The notes under the pieces were generated by a model. The model was not told where the DNA came from, did not search any database, and saw nothing but the letters and a program-made list of their open reading frames with translations. From Heterohyrax brucei (taxonomy: Eukaryota; Chordata; Mammalia; Hyracoidea; Procaviidae), in assembly GCA_028571685.1 (NCBI GenBank), contig CM053146.1:61599431-61663430 (forward strand): 64,000 bases of DNA. Direction: 5' to 3'. This document shows, piece after piece, positions 56,030 to 64,000 of this stretch (positions are counted from its first letter, which is position 1; every line of letters starts with the position of its first letter). Position numbers and translations under genes: made by a program.

Positions 56030-56530
56030 TTTAGGGAACCTTTCACATAGGCCCATCACAGAGAATACAAGATTTCCCAGTCGTATCTTTTTCTATTAGC
56101 ATTTAGTGGGATCAGTGAAGACCCTCCTGATTGAAACCTATAGCAACGATTGTTAAGAAAGGCAATTCAAAAGGAGAGATCACAGTTTCAAGCCAATCAG
56201 CAAAAAGGCAAATCTTTTAATGGTTTTACTCATTTGTAGTATTAATATATGCTGATGATTCTGTAATATTTCTTAGACTTGGCCATACATGGCTATGGTA
56301 GCATGATTGTCTATTTTTCCACATGATTCTATAATTTCCTTAGACGGGCAGACCTGGTTCTAGTGGCATGCTTGTCCGTTTTTCATTCCTGCCTGCTCTG
56401 TAATATCCCTTGGACTTGTCCATTTCCCACTTTCATCTCTTTGAACATATGCTGAATAAAACTTTCTTTTTGTTTTACTAACTCCTGTGATGTTTTTAAC
56501 TTAGAACACATGGAAGGTAGGACTTCCACC
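56030..56530 (+). mobile_element. Candidate LTR with direct repeats
   Basis: Near the right end 'tgctgaataaaactttcttt' is a polyadenylation signal. It is followed by a T-rich stretch and 'ctaactcctgtgatgttttt', the layout of a retroviral R/U5. Upstream lie 2.5 copies of a 68-70-base direct repeat (56257-56324, 56325-56394 and from 56395), of the kind found in LTR U3 enhancers. No partner LTR and no internal coding region were seen. Boundaries are approximate. Confidence 0.5.
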
Positions 56531-59364
56531 ACTGAATCACCGCTACTCCCATGCTGCATAATATAAACACTCCAAACCTCAGTGACTCATACAATCTTTA
56601 CTCAGTTCACAAGCCTTTATGTTGACATACCTGGATAGACTCTGCGGGGATGGTCTTGGTCAGACAAGCACGTACCTGATGGTTAGCTACCTATAGTCAA
56701 ACAATGACCACATCATGTGTCTCTCATCATCCAGCAGTCTACCTTGAGAACTTCTCGTGGAGAAGGCTAAGCAGAAAAAGAAAAAGTAGAGATCTGCAAG
56801 TGTTTTGCCAAACCTGTCTTTGTGTCATTTGACAAAATAAATCACATGGCCAATCAGAGAGAAAGTGTGAAGGCTACAACAGAGGGAGTAGAGATAAAGA
56901 GCCATTGATATCACAGGAAACAAATAAAGAAAACATGCTCAAGTGCAGTTTATGTAATTATACATGTGCAACAACCTATCTAATAAAGGGATGAATCCTT
57001 TCATGTGAAATGATCAACATGCTAAATGTTTCTTTTAACAATAAATTAAAAACTCAGATGCCATCTAATTGATACCTTTTCCTTGACTGAAACTTGAAAC
57101 TATCCCACATATACATTATATATTTATCATTTGCTGATAACATTATTTACATCTGATCTACTTTATTTCTTCATTGAAAGAGTTGTTCCACTTTTAGCCC
57201 GTGACTGCATAAAAATGAATATCCCTTCTTGGTGTGCTGTGGACTTCACTGAAGAGCTTCTCCTCTTTAACTGAGATGCTGATGGTATATTTCTGTACTT
57301 CAGAAAGCTAAATTTAAACCTACCAAGTTGCCCACTGTCCACGGTTGGCTCTTTGGCAAACATCATGCAGTAATTTAAATATGGCTACAGAAAGGATTAC
57401 TGCTGCTTGAGCACAGAGAATTCCTCATGATCACCTCGTGTTTTCAGTTTTCTCCACCACCCACAAGTCAGAGTGCCTACAGAATAGAAAAATAAGTACT
57501 CCGAGAATGATCCTTTCACCAAATAAATCTAACAATAACAGTAATTATAGTAATAATTTTTAAAATATCACTTTAAATTTAAGAATAGATCACGTAAGTG
57601 TCTTGTTTCTTATGAAGTAGTAATTCTAGTAAGGGTTACATGAGGCTGTGCCTCTTCAAATTTCTGAAGCTGTGGCATAGGTAGTATTATTGAGACTAGG
57701 TAATATTACTACAGTTTTCTCCTCCCTCCCCCCCACCCCATCAAAGAGTCTCTTTAAAGAAAATGCTTGAAGCATTTCCTTTCCCAGGGGTATAAACTAA
57801 AAGAACTACTTCATCTGAAATTTCTCTTTTGCTTTGTTTTCTTGGATTTGAAATAACACACGTACAGGGGCATGAATATCACTTGTCTCCTTGTGAATAA
57901 GTATCCAAACAAAATGAGCACATTTTAAAACAACAAAGGAGAATGCCAAAGCTCAGTCTTCTGGAAAAATGCTTTCAAGATATTGTGGATTTTTCCATTT
58001 ACAGAAATCTTATTGTTATTGTTCTTTCCACATCTGCTGTTCATTAGAACTAGCTTCCCAACAATTCAGCTAGTAAAGGTGCCAAAATGTTGCTACTAAC
58101 AATTCTCAGTGCCTTCGCTCTTTTGCTCCTAAATAAAAGATCTTTAAAGATAGAAAAGACATTCAGTTTGTGGTAAAGCTAACTGTGAAAACATGGAACA
58201 TGGGTAGTTTAGGGGATTGATGTGTAGGGGAAATACAGCATAGTGTTTGTCTTTGTACTCCATCACCAGTTAAACCCAGGAAAGTACGATAAACCAAATA
58301 AATCTAGGTCTCATAAAGTTTGCTATGAAAGCTTAACACATTCTTTAAGCCCTAATGTTTTCAACTGCTTACAATTTCTTAAAGCTACAATCAATTATAA
58401 AATTAACGCCCTATGGAAACTCTCTGTCACTAAAAAAAAAGGTCTGTAGAAAATCATCCTGTAAAGTATGGTATTCTGTAACATAAATCCTCAGTCTCTT
58501 TCTGTTTTTAAAATCTGGATTTCTGCACTTCGAATTGCCTTTCAAGGAGGCAAACTTGCATTTCTAGAATAAACAACCACAGAGCTTCTTTAGTTTTAGG
58601 GCCGAAAATATAAAGGTAACGGTGTTTTTGTCCCACTGGCACAGATTCTTCAAGTTTTGAAAGAACCTCCTCCTTAATCCCTTTCTCCATATTCTTGCCA
58701 AGCTCCCTGGAAATCTGAGTTTTGGACGCTCTCCAACACCACATCTCCTCCATATGCCTGCCACAGGGGACGATATTCCGCAGGCTCCTGCCTTTCCTCC
58801 ATGAATGATTCATGTGTTAAGATGTTGCTGAACAGAAGACCCAATGGCCTAATCTGACGTCAGGGAAATATGCTGCTTTAAGGACACAGTTACGTCTAAG
58901 GCTGGTTGTTTATATTCTGTCAATCCAGGATGAGAACGCTCTGTAGTTAGTCAAGCCGAGATCTTCAGAGTATCCCGGTTTTGAGAACCTTTTCTAAGAT
59001 TCACGTTTCTGAAGAGCACTTTAGTTCTGTCAGAAATCAAGGTGGAGGAAGGGATGTTTTGCTGGTAACACTATATTTAGATTTCTTGCTCCAAGAAAAT
59101 CAAGCCGTACTGAAAGTCACTTTTACTGCTTAAAGCAAGACCATAAATTAAAATGCTTATAGGGATAGTCAGGTAATGGAAATAAGGGAAGCAGACAGGT
59201 TAGAACCGCCTACCTAGAGAGTACACGCCCAGACTAAAAGCGACAGCAATTTCGGAGCTGCGTGCAGCTCAGCTCAGTGGTTTTGAAACGAGCACATGGA
59301 ACCCCGTTGGCTAGAGCGACGGTGCCTAGCTTGGCTGGCTAGACCTTCCTTAACCCAGGGACTT
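56531..59364. other. Repeat-poor sequence
   Basis: About 2.8 kb with no recognised interspersed repeat. It contains overlapping minus-strand frames of 101 and 66 codons at 58508-58813 with no domain I recognise, and a C/T-rich run at 57716-57742. The start of the stretch may still contain LTR-derived sequence. Confidence 0.45.
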
Positions 59365-59497
59365 CGAGTTGATTCCAACTCACAGGGCCCCCATACTACA
59401 GAGCAGAATGGCTCCAGCGAGTTTCCAAGTGGTTCTTGGTGAATCTGAACTGCTTGCCTTTTGGTTAGCAGAGGTAGCACTTAACTGTGTGCTATCA
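59365..59497 (-). repeat. AfroSINE, minus
   Basis: 'cgagttgattccaactcaca', 'cttggtgaatctgaactgct' and 'ttttggttagcagaggtagc'. Complete body, with the tail end eroded. Confidence 0.85.
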
Positions 59498-60654
59498 GAA
59501 ATGAGAAATCTTTATTCTTACATGGAATCTCCTAGTTTCAAGTATTTATAACTAAGTCAAGACAAATCTAAACATTCTATAGGCCAAACGTATCTGTCTG
59601 CCACATTTGATCTGTGGCTTGCCAAATTTGTCAACTTTGACCTACAGCTCTGTTTTCTGTTACATGTGGTCCCGTGATTCTGTTTTGACACTCTGTTCTA
59701 AGTCATTCCTGATGTAAGTGAAATATCTTTTTTTAGTTTCATTTTTATTGCTTTTTATTATCAATATCTTCATAAATCTGATATTTATTTGTCTTTGGGG
59801 GTTGGAAACACTGAGTGTAAACTTACAGATGCATTTTGATACATACGTATATAAAAAATAAAAAAATTACAACATTTACAACGTAGAAGAAGAGTTGAGT
59901 GACAACCTCCGCATTCTGTCAGTCACGGTAGTAACTCCACCGTGAAAGGTACTGAATCTTCTGAGTTATTTCTGGGAGAGGAGTGGAATTTCTAATAAGA
60001 AAAGTAGTGACAGTTGCCTTTATGGTCCTGTTCTTTTTTCCTTCACGGATTTTGTGGTAACATCTCATTGCTTCCCGAGTCTATCAACTTTACCTAGGTG
60101 GTCATTGTTTGAGTCCATGTGTCAAGCAGCTGAAGCTCTTGATTCAGTTTAGAAAAAGTTGAACAAACGCTTTCACTATAAACTTTTTTGACAACTTCTC
60201 TTTCCTTTTCTCATTATTTCCTTCTTCTTTAATATTTCTTCCCTCTTCAAAATCCTTCACACCCCTATCTGTCAGTTCCTCTTCTTTGTGACCTATGAGC
60301 CATTTCACATCAGAAGCATTAGGTTCTAAATTCTGAGTTCTTGACATATGGATAGTTTTTCCATCAGTCTCTTCCATTATATTATCCTGATCAAATGCTT
60401 AGAACATGTTCACATAACTCAGCAATTTTTTCTATTGTATGTTGTTTTATTACTAATGGTATGATGTGCAAAGAGCAGTTTCCAGTAACTCAAATACATA
60501 GCACATCAGGGACTACTCATATTTCATTTAAAAGCATTTTAAGTGTTCTAGAAAAATTAAATTAAAATTCAGATTCTTAAAAACAAATCATTAAAACTCT
60601 GTTACAGTACTTTAAAGTAGTAAGAAAGTATCTTTACTGTACAAAACAGGAAAA
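59498..60654. other. Unassigned AT-rich sequence
   Basis: A 77-codon minus-strand frame at 60144-60377 is lysine/glutamate-rich because its opposite strand is T/C-rich. It has no recognised homologue. Confidence 0.4.
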
Positions 60655-60905
60655 GAGGATAGGATTTTAGAGAGACACAACTATGAATTAAAATCTTGGT
60701 TCAACCCTCTATTACCATGGAAACTAGCATTTTACCTAAACTTTCTGAACTTGCTTCTTTGTTTATGAAATGGTGATGATAATGTTTACTTCATAGGGTT
60801 TTTGTAAGAAGGTGATATGGAGTTTACATAATTCTAATAGTTATCAAATTCCTGGTACATGTAAGAACTTCATAAGTGGTACTTATTCATATTAGTGCAA
60901 TTTTT
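60655..60905 (+). repeat. MIR SINE, plus
   Basis: 'aaatcttggttcaaccctct', 'gcttctttgtttatgaaatg' then 'gtgatgataatgtttacttc', 'atagggtttttgtaagaagg' and 'cctggtacatgtaagaactt' are MIR landmarks in order. Confidence 0.8.
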
Positions 60906-60984
60906 ATGATCATTTTAATAAATAAAACAATGTACATTATAAAGAAAAGTAATAGCATGAGCGTGTACTCATTGAGCCGTTCTT

Positions 60985-61400
60985 ATATAATAGGCACAGT
61001 TTAGGTGATGTCTAATGAAAAGTTAACACTTAAGCATTACAGTCACCCTCTGAAATTGGTTCTATTACTAACTCTACACCTAAGCAAACTGAGGCCTTGT
61101 CTGGCTAATTAAGATGCTGAAGGTCACACAGGAAAACCTGGTGGGGAAGTGGTTAAGTGCTGTGGCTGCTAACCAAAATTCCAACAGTTGGAATCTACTA
61201 GGCCCTCCTGGAAACTCTATGGGGTAGGTCCACTCTGCCCTCCTGGAAACTCTATGGGGTAGGTCCACTCTGCCCTATAGGTCTGCTGGAAGTCAGAATC
61301 AACTCAACAGCAGTGGGTTTGGTTTAAGTTCACCCAAGCAGTAATGGGGGTAAGGCAGGATTTAAACAAAGGCCATCAGCTTCCAGCATCTGATTACTAC
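60985..61400 (-). repeat. MIR SINE, minus, split by an AfroSINE
   Basis: Left part: 'taagcattacagtcaccctc', 'ctaagcaaactgaggccttg' and 'gctgaaggtcacacag'. Right part after 61328: 'ttcacccaagcagtaatggg' and 'ggcaggatttaaacaaaggc'. 'aaggtcacac' and 'aagttcaccc' at the two edges may be the duplicated target. Confidence 0.75.
61132..61328 (+). repeat. AfroSINE, plus, with 35-base tandem duplication
   Basis: 'ggaaaacctggtggggaagt' to 'actcaacagcagtgggtttg'. Positions 61204-61238 and 61239-61273 are identical 35-base units starting 'cctcctggaaactctatggg'. The duplication is internal to the SINE body. Confidence 0.9.
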
Positions 61401-62930
61401 TGCTATACTAAATCAAAAAGTAGGCTGTTCTCAAATTAATCTTTGAATTCCTTTCTAGGCTATAGGGGTCTTGGAACTGGGAAAACATTCTAAGAGTGAG
61501 GAAATGTTTACCCCTTTGACTACAAAAGACTACCACAAATAACTCAGGATAAATGTCTTGTTTTCAAACTTGAAAAAAATATCCCAGGTTACTCTGAAAC
61601 GGGGTTAATAAGCTTTGAAAGTTAGATAATTATCTCTTCTTTTTATCTGTTTATAGGACTTTAATTCCTTGCCTTCATGAAAATCAAATTGTTCTTTAGA
61701 CAAGTAAGTTGTACTTACTAATAAGAATTCTTTGACAATACTTATCTATAATTACTTGTCTTCTTTTTCTTGCACAGGAACCTGTAAGAAGCATGTTCCA
61801 TTATATGTTCTTTGAAAACATATAACAAGTGTCTCTTTCACTTAGAAGTGCATTTATTTTACCGTTCTGAAAACTTTAGATAGCCTCACCAGCATTCTGT
61901 GCCTCTTTATTCCTATCAGAACCTCCGTTTTGTTCACACTCCTTCCTCTCCCTTCCTTTCCCCCTCTTCTCCTGTCCTCCCCTCCTCTCTTTCCTTAATT
62001 GCTACCCTTCTCACAAGATGAGCCCATTCTCAGATCCAAAGGTTGATCTTGATTTATCAGCAGATGGCACTCCGCTAGTGCCTCCTATGGGTTTAGAAGT
62101 GAACACGTGCCTTGATTTTGCCCAACCAGATTAACAGGAAAGATTTGTTGTCAGTGCAGGGCTTGTTGGCCCCTGCTGGCTGGGTGCAAGAAAGCATATA
62201 GCATCAACTGTCCAGGGAACCAGCCTCCTCTTGCAACTACAAATAGAACCAAACTCTATAGAAAGCTGACACTCAAGACAGCGAAGCAGAAGGTGACGAA
62301 GAACCCAGGTTTTCCATGGAATTATTGAGTCACATAGAGTCCACAAAATATCTTGATTTACAATTTTATGAGCTCATAAGTCACTATATGTTTAGTGAGG
62401 CTTTTTCACTACTTATAGTCTAAGGCATCCTAGCAGGTAAGCTGTATTTTTCACATACTCTCTGATTAATGAATAGTTGGAGAATTTAAAATTACATATT
62501 GTATTTGTTGATACTCTACCTATTAACTCTACCTATAGAAAACCAAGGAAGTCAGAACTCATGTTTACAGCCCAGGTACCCCTGTTTTCCTTATGGTCAG
62601 ATACAGACATAGCTTCTAAAGGGTGCCTGAACAGACTTTCGGAGTTAGCTTAGTCATCTCAACCATAGGCAGTGAAGACAAGTTTCCAACCATTAGAAAC
62701 AATGTATCAGAATTATAGATGATATATTCATGCCCTTGGAAGCAAAAGTACTTATTTCAGTTGATTAGTAAGCACCATAAGATCAGAAATTTTTCTTGTA
62801 AACATTCATCAAATGTAATTAGTGATTTCTCTCTTGTATTTAAGTAGATGAATAAAGCAGATGAATTTTCTTAGTCACATGCAAAATAAAGGAAAGTGGC
62901 ATTGTAGTCACTTGTTTTTCATTCAATCAG
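61401..62930. other. Unassigned sequence with a C/T tract
   Basis: A long pyrimidine tract lies at 61940-61995. No interspersed repeat or coding feature was recognised elsewhere. Confidence 0.4.
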
Positions 62931-63118
62931 TGACTCTCAGTCATAGCAGAACAATAAAATTATCTGCGGAGACTTTTAAGAGCACCTGTGCTTGGTCTCC
63001 AGCCCCAGAAATTCTCCTTTGACTGGTCTGGGATGAGACTTAGAAAGAGGTTGTTGGTTAAAGTTTTGAGGTGATTTCAGTTGCAGCCAGGGTTGAGGGC
63101 AGTGTTTAAATCACCTAA
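62931..63118 (-). mobile_element. hAT-Charlie MER5A-like element
   Basis: 'tcagtgactctcagtcatag', 'tctccagccccagaaattct' then 'cctttgactggtctgggatg', and 'tgcagccagggttgaggg' follow the MER5A order with complementary-looking ends. Non-autonomous DNA transposon. Orientation is uncertain because such elements are near-palindromic. Confidence 0.7.
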
Positions 63119-63494
63119 GTAGAAGTCACAAAGGTATACTGCTTTTTCTTCTTCAGACCAATCTTCAGCAATGTTTCCATGTGAATACTGTACACATTTG
63201 TACTCTACGTATTTATCAAAAGCTTCAAATCAGTCTTGGTATTACAGAATCACTTTCAACGAATTAGTTTTAGCATCATAGTTGCTAAATGTTTAGACAT
63301 TTTTTGTTTCTTTTTTACATTTGGAAGCGTAGAAGAAATCCAGAGAGGATTTCATAAAATGTTTTTCATTTCAGTAGTGATGTGAGTCATTAAAAGAAAT
63401 GCATTGCTCATATTCCAGATAAGAATTTAGAAAAACATTTTCAATATAAATAAATGACTCAAGGAAATTGAGGTACAGGTTGACCTCAGAGATC
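63119..63494. other. Unassigned sequence
   Basis: No recognised feature. Confidence 0.4.
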
Positions 63495-63645
63495 ACCTCC
63501 TCCAGTATTTCTCAAGGTGTAATCTGCAGCCTACCTATTTCAGACTCTTATTAGGTGCTTTTTAAGTGCTGATTCCTTGGTCTTATCCTTGATGTACAGA
63601 ATCAGAATGTCTGAGAATGAAGACCAAGAATGGGATTTTAACCAA
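63495..63645. mobile_element. hAT-Charlie MER20/MER5-like fragment
   Basis: 'tttctcaaggtgtaatctgc' then 'agcctacctatttcagactc', 'taggtgctttttaagtgctg' then 'attccttggtcttatccttg', and 'acagaatcagaatgtctgag' follow a MER20/MER5-type consensus. It abuts the RTE 3' end. Confidence 0.6.
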
Positions 63646-63664
63646 GACTGGGGGTGACTGTATG

Positions 63665-64000
63665 TGCAAAAACTGGATGATAAACAAGGAATACAGAGGA
63701 AGGATCAACGTCTTTGAATTGTGACATTGGAGAAGAATGCTGAGGTGCTGGAGAAGAATATTGAACATGCTGTGAACTGTTGAAAGAACAAACTGATCTG
63801 TTCTAGAAAAAGTACAACTGGAGTGCTCCTTGGAAGCAAAGATGGCAAGACTGCATCTTACACACTCTGGACATGTTGTCAGGAAGGATCAGTCCCTTGG
63901 AAAAAGACATCATGTTTGGTAGTGTGGAAAGTCAGCCAAAAAGAGGAAGACTCTTAACAAGATGAGTTGATACAGTGGCTCTTAAGCATAAAAACAACTG
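63665..64000 (+). mobile_element. RTE/BovB-like LINE 3' end, cut by the window edge
   Basis: 'gaattgtgacattggagaag' then 'aatgctgaggtgctgg' encodes a FELWHWRRM-like motif. 'gactgcatcttacacactct', 'ggacatgttgtcaggaagga' then 'tcagtcccttggaaaaagac', and 'agccaaaaagaggaagactc' match the C-terminal region and 3' end of afrotherian RTE elements. The characteristic tail should lie just beyond position 64000. Confidence 0.75.

Noticed and set aside
59580-59700. hAT-type repeat suggested by 'tgtggcttgccaaatttgtc'
   Set aside because: Only a weak resemblance to a known hAT end. No ordered landmarks and no 8-base target duplication.
60144-60377. Lysine/glutamate-rich minus-strand open frame as a processed pseudogene
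   Set aside because: Composition is explained by the T/C-rich opposite strand. No A-tail, target duplication or recognisable parent protein.

Overview
The window looks like mammalian intergenic or deep-intronic DNA from an afrotherian, most likely a paenungulate (elephant, sirenian or hyrax). I find no protein-coding exon, no functional RNA gene and no CpG island. The best taxonomic marker is a tRNA-headed SINE present about 45 times, complete or as a fragment, that I recognise as AfroSINE. Its head reads like 'ctggtggcatagtggttaag', followed by 'ctgctaaccaaaaggt' and 'ggcagttcaaatccacca'; its tail reads like 'gggtcgctatgagtcggaat' then 'tgactcgacggca'. L1 and RTE/BovB-like LINE pieces, ERVL/MaLR-type LTRs and old mammalian MIR, L2, L1M and hAT-Charlie copies accompany it. 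Family names are recalled from known consensus sequences, not searched.

Layout. 0-2.5 kb: three MaLR-type LTR segments with SINE pieces. 2.5-11.6 kb: largely unique sequence with scattered SINEs. 11.6-19.5 kb: one long, old L1 on the minus strand (3'UTR at left, then ORF2, ORF1, and a monomer-like 5'UTR at right), interrupted by five AfroSINEs and a palindromic mariner. 20.8-21.7 kb: an old L1M fragment. 23.6-24.2 kb: an LTR-like element. 25.4-26.3 kb: an RTE endonuclease fragment (minus). 27.2-29.5 kb: a 5'-truncated L1 (plus) of the same family as the first L1. 33.3-33.8 kb: a second palindromic mariner. 34.6-38.2 kb: the longest repeat-poor stretch. 38.3-47.8 kb: SINE clusters, L2, an L1M ORF2 piece, MIRs and an MLT1-like LTR. 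47.8-64 kb: unique DNA with SINEs, an LTR related to the one at 1.6 kb, L2, a candidate LTR with direct repeats at 56 kb, MIRs, hAT-Charlie copies and an RTE 3' end running off the right edge.

The elements interact as host and parasite. RTE/BovB-type LINEs probably supply the retrotransposition machinery for the AfroSINEs. AfroSINEs are nested in L1, LTR, MIR and L2-age sequence, which gives a relative chronology. The mariner sits inside the L1 and so postdates it. The most unusual signal is the mariner derivative. Two copies 17 kb apart share the same rearrangement: the 3' end of a mariner, including the transposase C-terminus, is duplicated in inverted orientation on the left side. That implies the rearranged form itself spread as a long-TIR non-autonomous family.
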